Positions 17,317-26,848 of a DNA stretch of 47,025 nt are shown in pieces. This DNA comes from Astrobacterium formosum (lineage in GTDB: Bacteria > Pseudomonadota > Alphaproteobacteria > Rhizobiales > Xanthobacteraceae). The position numbers and the translations under genes were made by a program. The notes beneath the pieces are model-generated. The model had not been told where the DNA came from. It worked only from the letters and a program-made list of their open reading frames with translations, and did no database searches. Each line of letters starts with the position of its first letter. Position 1 is the stretch's first letter. The stretch covers positions 1 to 47,025 of the forward strand of contig JAVDCA010000038.1 in NCBI GenBank assembly GCA_030848545.1, read 5' to 3'.

Positions 17317-18918
17317 TCAGGCGTCGAACAGGCTCCCCTGCCCGCTGGCACCGCCGCCTCTTCGACGCGGCCGGACCGGTTCGGGAGCGCGCGGCAGCGG
17401 CGTGCCATCCGCGACCGCCTGCACGTGTCCGTCGCCGAACTCGATGTCGAGGGTCATGCCCGGCGTCACCGCGGCCGCGTTGCGTAACGGGGCGCCAGCG
17501 GGACCGCGAACCAGCGCGAAGCCACGCGCCAGCACGCCCTGATAGGACAGGGCCGAGAGGAGTTGGCCGGCGCCGGCGAGGCGGGCGGAGCGCCGTTCGA
17601 TGACGGCGGACAGGGCTCGGGCAGCCCGCGCGGCGAGCGTCGCGGCGCGCTCGCGGTCGCGGCCGATGCGATCACGATGGGCCTGCACATTGTGGCGTAG
17701 CGAGGCGTCGAGGCGCGAATCGGCGGCAAGGAAGCGCTCGCGCCTGCGATCCTGCTGCACCCGCATGCAGCGCGCGGCGCGGCCCAAAAATCCTTCCAGG
17801 CGCTCCTCCTCGCGGCGAAGCCGGTTCCTGAGCATCACCGGCGTCAGCGCCGCGGCGGCACGCGACAAGGCGGTGCGGTGCACCTGGGCATTGGCCCGCA
17901 GGGCGCGCGGCAGGCGGTCGGCGGCGCCGTCGAGCCTCTGGCGGGGGATCGCCATGAGTTGATCGAGGCTCGGCAGGGCGCGCGCGACGGCACGAAGTTC
18001 GGTGCGGCGCTGCTCTTGCGCCCGCGCCCAGCATCCGAAAGCCCGCCGGGCGAGGCCGTCGACGCGAGCGATCAATTCGCTCCGGACCGGCACCGCCATC
18101 TCGGCCGCGGCCGTCGGCGTCGGCGCGCGGCGGTCGGAGACGAAATCGATCAGGGTGATGTCGGTCTCGTGGCCGACCGCTGAAATGAGCGGGATCATGC
18201 TGTCGGCCGCCGCCCGGACCACGATTTCCTCGTTGAAGGCCCACAGATCCTCGATGGAGCCGCCGCCGCGGGCGACGATGAGAAGATCCGGCCGCGGCAC
18301 CTTGCCGCCGACGGGCAGGTCGTTGAAGCCGTTGATCGCCGCCGCCACTTCCTCGGCGGCGCCCTCCCCCTGCACGCGCACCGGCCACACGATCACCCGG
18401 CGCGGAAAGCGGTCTTCGAGCCGGTGCAGGATGTCGCGGATGACGGCGCCGGTGGGCGAGGTGACGACGCCGATGACGTCGGGCAGGAACGGCAGGAGCT
18501 GCTTTCTCGCCTCGTCGAACAGGCCTTCGGCGGCGAGCTTCTTCTTGCGCTCTTCGAGGAGCGCCATGAGGGCGCCGAGGCCCGCCGGTTCCAGGCTCTC
18601 GATGACGATCTGGTAGTTGGAACGACCCGGATAGGTGGTGAGCCGCCCGGTCGCCACCACCTCGAGACCTTCCTGCGGCTTGATGCGCATCTTGGCGAAG
18701 GCCTGCTTCCACACCACCGCGTCGATGCGCGCGCCCTCGTCCTTCAAGGCGAAATAGGCGTGCCCCGAGGAATGCGGGCCCCGATAACCGGAAATCTCGC
18801 CGCGCACCCGCACATGCCCGTAGGCGTCCTCGACGGTGCGCTTGAGCGCGCCGGAGAGTTCGGACACGGTCCATTCGGGCAGGTTGGGACGAAGATCAGC
18901 GTCGGAGACGTGGGGCAT
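17317..18918 (-). CDS. xseA: Exodeoxyribonuclease VII large subunit
   Basis: XseA is the catalytic subunit of exonuclease VII, which degrades single-stranded DNA in both directions. The 533-residue product has an N-terminal OB-fold ([19 protein letters not shown] ... [20 protein letters not shown]), the catalytic domain with [13 protein letters not shown] and [19 protein letters not shown], a long Arg/Ala-rich coiled-coil middle, and a C-terminal segment [19 protein letters not shown]. The final ~50 residues are Pro/Arg-rich and end in GSLFDA. ATG 18916-18918 gives the normal N-terminus; its ribosome site is weak. The small subunit xseB is not in the window. Confidence 0.96.
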   Translation of the reverse strand: MPHVSDADLRPNLPEWTVSELSGALKRTVEDAYGHVRVRGEISGYRGPHSSGHAYFALKDEGARIDAVVWKQAFAKMRIKPQEGLEVVATGRLTTYPGRSNYQIVIESLEPAGLGALMALLEERKKKLAAEGLFDEARKQLLPFLPDVIGVVTSPTGAVIRDILHRLEDRFPRRVIVWPVRVQGEGAAEEVAAAINGFNDLPVGGKVPRPDLLIVARGGGSIEDLWAFNEEIVVRAAADSMIPLISAVGHETDITLIDFVSDRRAPTPTAAAEMAVPVRSELIARVDGLARRAFGCWARAQEQRRTELRAVARALPSLDQLMAIPRQRLDGAADRLPRALRANAQVHRTALSRAAAALTPVMLRNRLRREEERLEGFLGRAARCMRVQQDRRRERFLAADSRLDASLRHNVQAHRDRIGRDRERAATLAARAARALSAVIERRSARLAGAGQLLSALSYQGVLARGFALVRGPAGAPLRNAAAVTPGMTLDIEFGDGHVQAVADGTPLPRAPEPVRPRRRGGGASGQGSLFDA

Positions 18919-19093
18919 AGAAAGACTCGCGGCTAGCATTGCGTACGCCAGCCTAAGCGAACGACGAAAATTGGCCAACCCGTCGACTCGCCGCTGCGTG
19001 GTGCACCGTGCAGCGACAGTTGTGAGCCGCGACCGCAGCCGTCCTGCTATGCGCATGGCATTTTGCGCGGTAGGCAAAGAAATCAATGAAGCA

Positions 19094-19124
19094 AACGGCC
19101 ACGCCGATATGCGGCGCGGCCGTT
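19094..19124 (-). terminator. Hairpin terminator after the haloperoxidase-like gene
   Basis: AACGGCCACGCC (19094-19105) pairs with GGCGCGGCCGTT (19113-19124) with one mismatch and a 7-nt loop, just after the stop codon at 19133. Read on the minus strand it is followed by a T-containing stretch, so it is a plausible terminator. Confidence 0.6.
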
Positions 19125-19132
19125 CACAACTG

Positions 19133-21133
19133 CTAGCGGATCTCCGTGGTCACAAAATCCTTGGCGCCGAACGCTTCCTCCCACCCGTCAGGCCAAGCGG
19201 TGTCACGACAAATAAGATCGGCACGTTTGAGGCCCGGCGGTGCGGAAAAGAGTACCGGTTGCACCCCGCCACTCTTGTCCTTCAGCGCGGTGCGGACGAC
19301 ATGGCTCGCCACCTGATTGCCGAGCACGATCCCGTCATCGGCATCGAATATCCAATGAACTCCCATGAAGATGCGGCTGTCGGCGTTCTCCCGCTCGGCG
19401 CAGCTGAATGTGAACGTCCGCTCCCGGCAGAACTTTGCGTATTTTCCGCCCGTTGACCCATCTGGATTTTCAGCGTTCGACAAGCAGCGAACATAATTAT
19501 AGACGTCCTTATTCTTCCCGTTGAACTCGTCCGAGAGGAACTTGAATTCGAACGTGTTCGGATCGGCTACATACTGCCTGAGAACGCCGAAAAGCGCTCC
19601 CCCGAATGTCGCATGGCCGGATGGATACGCGGGAAACGGCGGACTGATGTTCTTCCCATCTTCGGAATTGGTCACTTGGGCTCCCAGCGGATACCAGACT
19701 TTCTTGGTGTTCGGATCCTTTGCCTGCGTGGACCTGATCACAGTTATGGGCCGGGGAAACTGGAAGTGATATTTTTCATCCCAAGCGGCGATCGCGGCGT
19801 CCCCCAGCGCGAGGTTGACGAGGGAATAAAAGCGCGCCACGTCTTCCACCTTATCCGGATCGATCGCCCCCTGTCGCCTGCTCGCCGGCTTGTCAACGAT
19901 TTCTTTCAGCACGGCGTCAGCGATTTGATTGTAGAGACGCCCAGGGGCGCAAAGCCCTGCCGTCGCATCATAAGCCCAGAGTTGGGCGACGAAGAAGCCA
20001 TCGCGTGCAAGTGCGATCGCGGGATCAGAGAGACCGGTCGAATTCAGTCGATATTCGCCGGCGTACTCGATCAGCGCCTTGTACGAATCCCAGTTCGTCG
20101 GATCCTTGTCACGGTGTCTTCGGATCGGCGATTGCGCTTCGCTTCGGCGGAACTGGAATGACGAGGAAAGCGTCATGGGATGTACATCGCCCCAACGTCC
20201 TCCGAGGGCGACTTGGAGTTTCGAGACCGGATCAATTTGCCATTGCGTGATCTGAAATTGACCGGCGGCGGGAACTGTCCGCGGCGAAAAGTCCGAACTC
20301 CAGACCGGCTCGGGCGTGGCCGAACCATCTCCCTGAAACTTGGTCTTGATGCGCCCTGCGATCTCGCGACCCAAGGCGATACCGATTTGGGTCGAATCCT
20401 CTCCGAAGGCCTTCCTCGTTTCCGCAAGCGAACAGTAAATGTATTCGCGCAAGATCAGCGGATCGCTCGTTACACATTGCCCCCCCATCCTCGACGTCAA
20501 CGCCATATCAGTGAGGCCGGGATAGAGCCATGAAATAACCTGAAATGCTGACTCGGAGATCGCGGCGGCGACCGCATTGGGATTTGCAGCAGGCGGCGGT
20601 TCATTCGTCGGGAAGACCAGCGATTCGTATCGCGCTCCGGTCAACCGGTTTGCAGATTCGAACATGGCAAGATGAACAAGGGCGAGCGCACGAGCGGCGC
20701 GTGCCGGACCAAACTGCTGAAGAAAAGTCGCCGGACTTGCATTCAGGATCGGGGAGTGATCGATCGCCGTCACGTCCAAGGAAATGTTATGCCAGCCCGC
20801 CAAATAGGATTTCGGGTCATTGCCGGTTAAGAATGGCAACTGTTGCATGCCGCGCGTCGAGGATGGGGTCGCTTGCATGCGGATGCTTTGCGATAGATCC
20901 AACGTTCGGCCGAACGTCCTGAACAGTTCCTGTTGTGCAGATGGCGGGAGGGCGGGATTGACACCCGCAGGCTGGCTCGGGGAAGTTGGTCGTTCGCCTG
21001 CTCCGAATACTCGCTGCAACTCCTGACGTGTTTGCGGTTGTAAGGTTTGAGCTTCCGTCGTCGGCGTCCCGAACACCAAGAGTGTCAGCGCCGCAGTTGT
21101 TGCCGCGATCTTAACCAATGATCGTCGCTTCAT
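19133..21133 (-). CDS. Secreted vanadium-dependent haloperoxidase-like / PAP2 enzyme
   Basis: A 666-residue exported protein of the vanadium haloperoxidase and PAP2 phosphatase superfamily. A signal peptide is evident ([21 protein letters not shown]). The oxyanion site is complete: KYHFQFPRP (K454, R461), [12 protein letters not shown] (S505, G506, H507) and RIFMGVHW (R587, H593). The arrangement matches bacterial vanadium chloroperoxidase relatives; whether it binds vanadate or is a phosphatase cannot be told from motifs. ATG 21131-21133 has AGAGGGG 8 bases upstream. Its base composition is visibly lower in GC and its codons less biased than its neighbours, which suggests acquisition by transfer. 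It stands alone between xseA and the radical SAM gene. Confidence 0.87.
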   Translation of the reverse strand: MKRRSLVKIAATTAALTLLVFGTPTTEAQTLQPQTRQELQRVFGAGERPTSPSQPAGVNPALPPSAQQELFRTFGRTLDLSQSIRMQATPSSTRGMQQLPFLTGNDPKSYLAGWHNISLDVTAIDHSPILNASPATFLQQFGPARAARALALVHLAMFESANRLTGARYESLVFPTNEPPPAANPNAVAAAISESAFQVISWLYPGLTDMALTSRMGGQCVTSDPLILREYIYCSLAETRKAFGEDSTQIGIALGREIAGRIKTKFQGDGSATPEPVWSSDFSPRTVPAAGQFQITQWQIDPVSKLQVALGGRWGDVHPMTLSSSFQFRRSEAQSPIRRHRDKDPTNWDSYKALIEYAGEYRLNSTGLSDPAIALARDGFFVAQLWAYDATAGLCAPGRLYNQIADAVLKEIVDKPASRRQGAIDPDKVEDVARFYSLVNLALGDAAIAAWDEKYHFQFPRPITVIRSTQAKDPNTKKVWYPLGAQVTNSEDGKNISPPFPAYPSGHATFGGALFGVLRQYVADPNTFEFKFLSDEFNGKNKDVYNYVRCLSNAENPDGSTGGKYAKFCRERTFTFSCAERENADSRIFMGVHWIFDADDGIVLGNQVASHVVRTALKDKSGGVQPVLFSAPPGLKRADLICRDTAWPDGWEEAFGAKDFVTTEIR

Positions 21134-21390
21134 GTGATGTGCCCCTCTAGAACAGCCGCCCTCCATGCGGGCACACCATAGTAAGCAAATCAACTTATAG
21201 TTGTCATCTCAAAACTGCACATCCATTCCAACCCTATATCATCAGCCCCATGCACCCGAGCGACCAACGAAGCTTGCGGGGACGATTGCGAACGAACCCA
21301 GCGGACGGAAGCTCCGACTTAGGTCTTGATTTCGCGATCGGTGCGGAAACGCTGCCCACACGAGGAGGGTACAGCATCCGCGCCGTTCAT

Positions 21391-22989
21391 TCACGTCGCC
21401 GCCGCGGCGGCGAGTTTTTCGGCGTTGCCGCTGGTCGAATAGAACGAGGCGTTCTGACGCCCGGCGAGAGCTTCGCGCGAGAACTGGATCAGGTGGTGGC
21501 CGACGAAGCCCATGCCCAGGGCCGCATCGATCTGGCCGCGCCGCAGCGCCGGCCCCGCCGCCCGCCAAAACGCGCCGCGGTAGTCGGCGCGCCAGCCGAC
21601 CCGGCTCGCCACATTGTAGGCGAGCGTCGCCCCGCGCTTGAGATTGGGGATGGTCAGGCGGCCGCGCGGCGTCGCTTGAATACGGTTCGGATAGGTGGCG
21701 TCGACCTGATGGCGAAAGCGCGCGTAGAGATGCTCGGGCGCATAGGCGTGGGCGATGCAGCGCCGCCACGACGCCACCACCTCGTCGTGGGGACGCAGGA
21801 AACGCACGTTGGATTCCAGCCGCGGGTCGTCGGCGATGCGGCCATCGCGCGCGAGGCGTTCCCACAGGGGCGTCTTCGGCAGCGCCTGCAGGAGATTGAG
21901 GGTCAGGATCGGGATCTGCGACTGCTCGATGAAATCGATGACGCGATGCTCGGTCGCATCGGAATCGGTGTCGAGGCCGATGATCATGCCGGCGGTGACC
22001 TCGAGGCCGTAATGGTTCAGCGTGCCGATGGATTCGAGCATCGGCACCATCAGGTTCTGGTCCTTGCGCATGCCCTTGAGGGCGTCGGTCTCCGGCGTCT
22101 CGATGCCGACGAAGACGGTGACGAAGCCGGCCTGCTTCATCAGCGCGAGAATATCGGTCTGCTTGGCGAGATTGAGCGTCGCCTCGCAGGCGAAGTTGAG
22201 CGGATAGCCGCGCTCCTCCTGCCAGGCGACGAGATGCACGAGCATGTCGCGCGCCGCCTTCTTGTTGCCGATGAAATTGTCGTCGACGAAGTAGACGACG
22301 ACCGGATGTCGGCGCTGCGCCAGCATGGCGTCGAGCTCGCCGGTGAGTTGCTGGGGCGTCTTGAGCCGGGGCTGGCGGCCATAGAGAGCCGGAATGTCGC
22401 AGAATTCGCACCGATACGGACAGCCGGATGAGAATTGCAGGCTGCCGATCAGGTACCGGCCCAGCGGGACGAGGTCGTAGGCTGGCACCGGGAAGGCGTC
22501 GAGGGCGACGCGCTCGCCCGTTTCCAGGCGCACCTGTTCGGCGGGCGGCACGACGCTGGCATCGAGCCGGCGCACCAGTTCGTCGGTGGCGTCACCCAGT
22601 TCGCCAATATGAAGATAGTCGAAGCCCGGATACATCTCCGGCGCCCCGGACACCGACGGGCCCCCCAGCACCGTGACCTTGCCATGGGCGCGGGCGCGCG
22701 CCTGGATGTCGTGGATCTGGGACGCCTGGATGTGCATGCCGGAGACCAGCACCACGTCGGCCCAGTCGAAATCGGCGGCGGTGGCGGGCTTTATGTTCTC
22801 GTCGACGAACCGCACCGGCCAGGATGACGGCATGTAGGCGGCGATCACCAGAAGGCCCTGGGGCGGCATGAAGGCTCCCACGTCCCCCATCAGCGCATAG
22901 GCGTGCTGGAAGGTCCCGAAGGAGGGCGTGTAGCTCGGGAACACGCACAGGATGTGCCGCTGCTGCCGGACCGGGATCGAAGAGCGCAT
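21391..22989 (-). CDS. B12-binding radical SAM protein, HpnP-like (candidate hopanoid C-2 methylase)
   Basis: A 532-residue protein with an N-terminal cobalamin-binding Rossmann domain (RHILCVFPSYTPSFGTF ... MPPQGLLVIAAYMP ... VRFVDENI, LGGPSVSG), a radical SAM core with the 4Fe-4S motif C190-x3-C194-x2-C197 (SGCPYRCEFCDIP), a VDDNFIGN loop, VGIETPE, and a C-terminal DUF4070 region (LLQALPKTPLWERL, ..., VGHHLIQFSREALAGRQNAS). This is the architecture and several signature strings of HpnP, which methylates hopanoids at C-2, but relatives of unknown substrate share it. ATG 22987-22989 has GGAGGT 7 bases upstream. No other hopanoid gene (shc, hpn) is in the window, so the specific role is inference. 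Confidence 0.85.
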   Translation of the reverse strand: MRSSIPVRQQRHILCVFPSYTPSFGTFQHAYALMGDVGAFMPPQGLLVIAAYMPSSWPVRFVDENIKPATAADFDWADVVLVSGMHIQASQIHDIQARARAHGKVTVLGGPSVSGAPEMYPGFDYLHIGELGDATDELVRRLDASVVPPAEQVRLETGERVALDAFPVPAYDLVPLGRYLIGSLQFSSGCPYRCEFCDIPALYGRQPRLKTPQQLTGELDAMLAQRRHPVVVYFVDDNFIGNKKAARDMLVHLVAWQEERGYPLNFACEATLNLAKQTDILALMKQAGFVTVFVGIETPETDALKGMRKDQNLMVPMLESIGTLNHYGLEVTAGMIIGLDTDSDATEHRVIDFIEQSQIPILTLNLLQALPKTPLWERLARDGRIADDPRLESNVRFLRPHDEVVASWRRCIAHAYAPEHLYARFRHQVDATYPNRIQATPRGRLTIPNLKRGATLAYNVASRVGWRADYRGAFWRAAGPALRRGQIDAALGMGFVGHHLIQFSREALAGRQNASFYSTSGNAEKLAAAAAT

Positions 22990-23215
22990 CGGCGACACCT
23001 CCGTAAATCTAGCCCCCAAGGAGATGATACCACTGCGGATGCGCCATGCCACACGGAACCTACGCATATTTGCGGAGATGCATATACCCTTCTGGTGGTT
23101 GTGGTCTGCGGGCCACGGTCGGCCGGCGCGACTGCCGGCGCTTGCGCGGGCTGCGCCCGGTGGCTACACACCTGCGCCGGTCCGCCCCTCCTGCTTTTTG
23201 GAAAATCCCCGTCCC

Positions 23216-24430
23216 ATGAGCGACCCCATCATCGTCGTCGGCGCCGCCCAGGCCGGTCTCCAGCTGGCCGAATCCCTGCGCGCGGAAAGTTATGACGGTC
23301 CGCTCCTCGTGATCGGCGACGAACATCACGCCCCTTACCAGCGTCCGCCCCTGTCCAAGGCCTTCCTGCTCGGTGAAATGGCGCAGGACCGTCTGGTGCT
23401 GCGCGGTCCCGAGGCTCTCGCCGCCAAAGAGATCGACCTCATCACCGGCGTCACGGTGACCGGGATCGACCGCAACGCCCGCACCGTTAACCTCTCCGAC
23501 GGCAGAAGCCTCACCTATCGCGCCCTCGCGCTCGCGACCGGCTCGCGCGCCCGCACCCTGCCGCTGCCCGGCGCCGACCTCGCCGGCATCCTGGTGCTGC
23601 GCACCATCGAGGATTCGCGCCGCATCGCCGAGAGCATCGCCAAGGCGAGCCGCGTCGTCGTCGTGGGCGGCGGCTTCATCGGGCTGGAAATCGCCGCCGC
23701 GGCCAGCAAGGCCGGCAAGCCGGTGGTCGTCATCGAGGCGCTGGAGCGCCTCCTCGCCCGCACCTCGACGCCGATCATCTCGAAGTTCTTCCATGAGCTG
23801 CACACATCCCATGGCGTCGACATCCGCCTCAACACCCAGGTGACCGGCTTCGTTGGCGACGCGGAAGTGAGCGGCGTCACTACCGCGGACGGCGCAACCC
23901 ACACGGGCGATCTCGTGGTGGTCGGCGTCGGCATCATCCCCAACGCGGAACTCGCACAAGAGTGTGGCATCGCCTGCGATCGCGGCATCATCGTCGACGA
24001 CTGTTCGCGCACCAGCGATCCTTTGATCGTCGCCGCCGGCGACTGCACGGCGCGGCGCACCGCCGACGGCACGCTGTTGCGCCTGGAATCGGTGCAGAAC
24101 GCCATCGAGCAGGCGAAGTCCGGCGCCGCGGCGCTCATCGGCAAGGAACGGCCCTTCACGGCGGCGCCGTGGTTCTGGTCGGATCAATACGATGTGCGGC
24201 TGCAGATGGCCGGCCTGACCGCGGGCTACGACAGCACCGTGGTGCGGGGCTCGGTCGAGGAGCGAAAATTCTCGCTGTTCTATTTCAAGGGCGAAAAGCT
24301 GCTCGCGGTCGATTCCGTCAACCGCGCCCCCGACCACACCGCCGCCCGCCGCCTCCTCGACGCCGGCCGCTCGCCGACGCCCGAACAGGCGGCGGACGAG
24401 AAGTTCTCGCTGATCTCGCTGGCGAAGTAG
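23216..24430 (+). CDS. FAD-dependent ferredoxin-NAD(P) reductase family protein
   Basis: A 404-residue pyridine-nucleotide-disulphide oxidoreductase-type flavoprotein of the putidaredoxin/rubredoxin reductase group. The FAD motif is VVGAAQAGLQLAESLR near residue 6, where the usual third glycine position is kept; the NAD motif is VVVGGGFIGLEIAAAA near 142; YQRPPLSKAFL and VAAGDCTA mark the class; the C-terminal reductase domain contains WFWSDQYDVRLQMAGL. It would pass electrons from NAD(P)H to a 2Fe-2S ferredoxin serving an oxygenase or P450. No ferredoxin or oxygenase lies near, so the partner is unknown. It diverges from the radical SAM gene with a 226-bp gap holding both promoters. Confidence 0.92.
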   Translation: MSDPIIVVGAAQAGLQLAESLRAESYDGPLLVIGDEHHAPYQRPPLSKAFLLGEMAQDRLVLRGPEALAAKEIDLITGVTVTGIDRNARTVNLSDGRSLTYRALALATGSRARTLPLPGADLAGILVLRTIEDSRRIAESIAKASRVVVVGGGFIGLEIAAAASKAGKPVVVIEALERLLARTSTPIISKFFHELHTSHGVDIRLNTQVTGFVGDAEVSGVTTADGATHTGDLVVVGVGIIPNAELAQECGIACDRGIIVDDCSRTSDPLIVAAGDCTARRTADGTLLRLESVQNAIEQAKSGAAALIGKERPFTAAPWFWSDQYDVRLQMAGLTAGYDSTVVRGSVEERKFSLFYFKGEKLLAVDSVNRAPDHTAARRLLDAGRSPTPEQAADEKFSLISLAK

Positions 24431-24442
24431 GCGGTACAGGAT

Positions 24443-24535
24443 TCATCATGGCCGGGCTTGTCCCGGCCATCCACGTCTTTGGCGCGGCACAGCCTGTAAG
24501 GCGTGGATGCCCGGGACAAGCCCGGGCATGACGAA
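24443..24535. repeat. Palindromic intergenic repeat, 'CATGGCCGGG' family, copy 1
   Basis: Two small hairpins face each other: ATGGCCGGG/CCCGGCCAT around CTTGT, and GCCCGGG/CCCGGGC around ACAAG, separated by CCACGTCTT...AGGCGTGG which also pair. Copies with the same layout are at 33283, 35305 and 47006. Confidence 0.85.
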
Positions 24536-24547
24536 GGTGGTGCCGTG

Positions 24548-24670
24548 TCAAAACGTCGACTTGAGCCGCAGATGATCGAGGCGGGTCATCGACTTCACCT
24601 CGACGGCGCGTTTTTCGCCGCCGCGCATGATGTCGAGCGTCACGGTGACGCCGGCCGGCGTACCAAGCCC
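24548..24670 (-). pseudogene. Possible remnant of a PDZ-containing protease 3' end
   Basis: On the minus strand the frame ending at 24548 encodes about 40 residues, [20 protein letters not shown] and then SMTRLDHLRLKSTF. The pattern 'TVTL.I.R.G....V.V' resembles the last strands of PDZ domains in HtrA-type serine proteases. Upstream the frame loses any resemblance and no start or protease domain is seen before purD begins on the other strand. It may be a decayed 3' end, or a short conserved protein I do not know. The rest of 24431-24819 holds only the repeat and the purD promoter region. Confidence 0.25.
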
Positions 24671-24819
24671 ATCCTTCGCGGGCGGGTGTTCCGACCACCG
24701 AGTCCAGGTTGCGGGGGCATTTCCAGCCAGTCCGCCGGGGCATCGCGGCCGATCACCTTGCAGTGGGCGCCGGCCGTGATACATCCGGCCCACCGCAACG
24801 CCGTCGTCGAACGAGACCT

Positions 24820-26103
24820 ATGAACATCCTCCTCCTCGGTTCCGGGGGGCGCGAGCACGCCCTGGCCTGGAAGATCGCCGCCAGCCCCCTGGCCGACCGC
24901 CTCTATTGCGCCCCCGGCAATGCCGGCATCGCCCGGGAGGCCGAGTGCGTCGCGCTCGACCTCGCGGACCACAAGGCGGTCATCGCCTTCTGCCGTGACA
25001 AGGCGATCGACTTCGTGGTCGTCGGCCCGGAAGCGCCGCTGGTCGCCGGCATCGTCGACGACCTTTCGGCCGCCGGCATCAAGGCGTTCGGCCCGACCGC
25101 CGCGGCGGCGCGGCTCGAGGGCTCCAAGAGCTTCACCAAGGACCTGTGCCGGGCAAACGGCATTCCGACCGCGACCTATGAGCGCTTCACCGATGCCGCC
25201 GCCGCCAAGGCCCATGTGCGCGCGCAAGGCGCCCCCATCGTGATCAAGGCCGATGGGCTTGCCGCCGGCAAGGGCGTCGTCGTCGCCATGTCGCTGGCCG
25301 AAGCCGAAGCGGCGGTCGACATGATCCTCGGTGGCGGCCTCGGAGACGCCGGCGCCGAACTGGTGATCGAGGAATTCCTCACCGGCGAGGAGGCGAGCTT
25401 TTTCGTCCTCTGCGACGGCGAGAATGCCGTGCCGCTGGTCTCCGCCCAGGATCACAAGCGCGTCTTCGACGGCGACGAGGGACCGAACACCGGCGGCATG
25501 GGTGCCTATTCGCCGGCCCCCATCATGGACGAGGCGGTGACCCGGCGGACCATGGACGAGATCATTCTGCCGACCCTCAAAGCCATGAAGGCTGAGGGCT
25601 GCCCCTACAGGGGCGTCTTGTTCGCCGGCCTGATGATCGACGCCGGCGTTCCCAAGCTGATCGAATACAATGTCCGCTTCGGTGACCCCGAATGTCAGGT
25701 CATGATGCTGCGGCTGCGCTCGGACCTCGTGCCAGCCCTCATCGCTTCCTGCGACGGCATGCTCAAGAACTTCGGCCTGCGCTGGAGTGACGACGCGGCC
25801 CTCACCGTCGTCATGGCGGCAAAAGGCTATCCGGGCAGCTATGCCAAAGGCACCGTCATCGACGGCCTCGACGCCGCCGCCGAACTCGACGACGTGGAAA
25901 TCTTCCACGCCGGCACCCGAGCGGAGAATGGCCGCATCCTCGCCAATGGCGGCCGCGTCCTTAATGTCAGCGCTAGCGGCCGAACGGTCAAAGAGGCGCA
26001 GGCGCGCGCCTATGCGGCCGTCGACCTCGTGCGCTGGCCGGAAGGGTTTTGCCGCCGGGATATCGGCTATCGAGCGATCGCCCGTGAGGCAAAAAGGCGC
26101 TGA
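24820..26103 (+). CDS. purD: Phosphoribosylamine-glycine ligase
   Basis: PurD joins glycine to 5-phosphoribosylamine using ATP, the second step of purine synthesis. The 427-residue ATP-grasp enzyme shows the N-terminal [15 protein letters not shown], the [16 protein letters not shown] segment, [29 protein letters not shown], the highly conserved [20 protein letters not shown] and [11 protein letters not shown]. Length is as expected. ATG 24820 gives the standard start MNILLLGSG; the frame opens further upstream by chance. Confidence 0.98.
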   Translation: MNILLLGSGGREHALAWKIAASPLADRLYCAPGNAGIAREAECVALDLADHKAVIAFCRDKAIDFVVVGPEAPLVAGIVDDLSAAGIKAFGPTAAAARLEGSKSFTKDLCRANGIPTATYERFTDAAAAKAHVRAQGAPIVIKADGLAAGKGVVVAMSLAEAEAAVDMILGGGLGDAGAELVIEEFLTGEEASFFVLCDGENAVPLVSAQDHKRVFDGDEGPNTGGMGAYSPAPIMDEAVTRRTMDEIILPTLKAMKAEGCPYRGVLFAGLMIDAGVPKLIEYNVRFGDPECQVMMLRLRSDLVPALIASCDGMLKNFGLRWSDDAALTVVMAAKGYPGSYAKGTVIDGLDAAAELDDVEIFHAGTRAENGRILANGGRVLNVSASGRTVKEAQARAYAAVDLVRWPEGFCRRDIGYRAIAREAKRR

Positions 26104-26131
26104 TACCTCCTCGCCAAACCCATCGTGACCG

Positions 26132-26159
26132 TATATATTCCTGGTTGTTCGAATATATA
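26132..26159. promoter_or_regulatory. Inverted repeat upstream of vapBC, probable autoregulatory operator
   Basis: TATATATTC (26132-26140) and GAATATATA (26151-26159) form a perfect 9-bp inverted repeat with a 10-bp spacer, ending 10 bp before the antitoxin ATG. AT-rich in a GC-rich surrounding, it overlaps the likely -10 region. VapBC complexes bind such repeats to repress their own operon. Confidence 0.65.
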
Positions 26160-26169
26160 TGTGGTCTCC

Positions 26170-26427
26170 ATGGCGGTGCTGATCAAGGACGAAGAGGCTG
26201 ACCGCCTCATTCGCGAACTCGCCGAACGTACCGGCGAGACGATCACCGATGCCGTGAAGATCGCCGTGCGCGAGAGATTGTCCCACATGCCGCTGCATCG
26301 GGACGAAATCTCGGCGCGCAAACGCATGCTTACCGAAATCGTGGCAGCCTTCGATGCCATGCCGACCGTCGACGCCCGCACCCCTGACGAAATCCTCGGC
26401 TACAACGAACACGGCGTTTTCGATTGA
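26170..26427 (+). CDS. vapB: VapB-type antitoxin
   Basis: An 85-residue antitoxin of the PSK/VapB transcription-factor group: MAVLIKDEEADRLIRELAER followed by TGETITDAVKIAVRERL is the usual ribbon-helix-helix-like DNA-binding part, and the C-terminal half (DARTPDEILGYNEHGVFD) is the toxin-binding tail with the typical 'DEILGYDE.G' ending. It would neutralise VapC and repress the operon. ATG 26170 is chosen because the family starts here; the ORF extends upstream through the operator. Its stop overlaps the vapC ATG by one base. Confidence 0.93.
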   Translation: MAVLIKDEEADRLIRELAERTGETITDAVKIAVRERLSHMPLHRDEISARKRMLTEIVAAFDAMPTVDARTPDEILGYNEHGVFD

Positions 26428-26825
26428 TGGTGCTGGACACGTCCGCAATCATCGCGGTGATTTTCGGCGAGCCGGAACGCCCGGCGCTCATGGACGTCAT
26501 GGCGGAAGAAACGCGTCTCGTGGTCTCGGCCTTGACATTGTATGAAACGTCCGTTGTCGCGGTCGGCAAGAAGCGCGACCGGACGGCCATTGATCTCGTC
26601 GACGACATGATACGCCGCATGTCGATCGAAGTCGCGGCGGTGACGACCGACGATGCAATCGCCGCACGTGCGGCCTATCTCCGCTTCGGCCGTGGCTGGC
26701 ACCCCGCCAATCTGAACTTGGCCGACTGCTTTCCCTACGCGCTTGCCAAGGCGCGCGATGAACCTCTGCTCTACAAAGGCAACGACTTTTCCAAGACAGA
26801 TATCGTGCCGGCCTGGCGACCGTAA
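26427..26825 (+). CDS. vapC: VapC-type PIN-domain ribonuclease toxin
   Basis: A 132-residue PIN-domain protein. The acidic catalytic site is complete: D4 (MVLDTSAIIA), E40 (LTLYETSVV), D100 (NLADCFPYALA) and D120 (KGNDF). VapC toxins cut tRNA or rRNA when freed from the antitoxin. The start ATG at 26427 overlaps the antitoxin stop (TGATG), so translation is coupled. The gene follows purD with its own promoter and operator. All active-site residues are present, so the module is probably functional. Confidence 0.95.
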   Translation: MVLDTSAIIAVIFGEPERPALMDVMAEETRLVVSALTLYETSVVAVGKKRDRTAIDLVDDMIRRMSIEVAAVTTDDAIAARAAYLRFGRGWHPANLNLADCFPYALAKARDEPLLYKGNDFSKTDIVPAWRP

Positions 26826-26848
26826 AAGCAACCGCAACGGAGCGTCGC

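Noticed and set aside
24640-26448. 602-codon open frame on the minus strand opposite purD
   Set aside because: It is antisense to a complete purD; residues are the usual mirror composition and no motif is recognisable.
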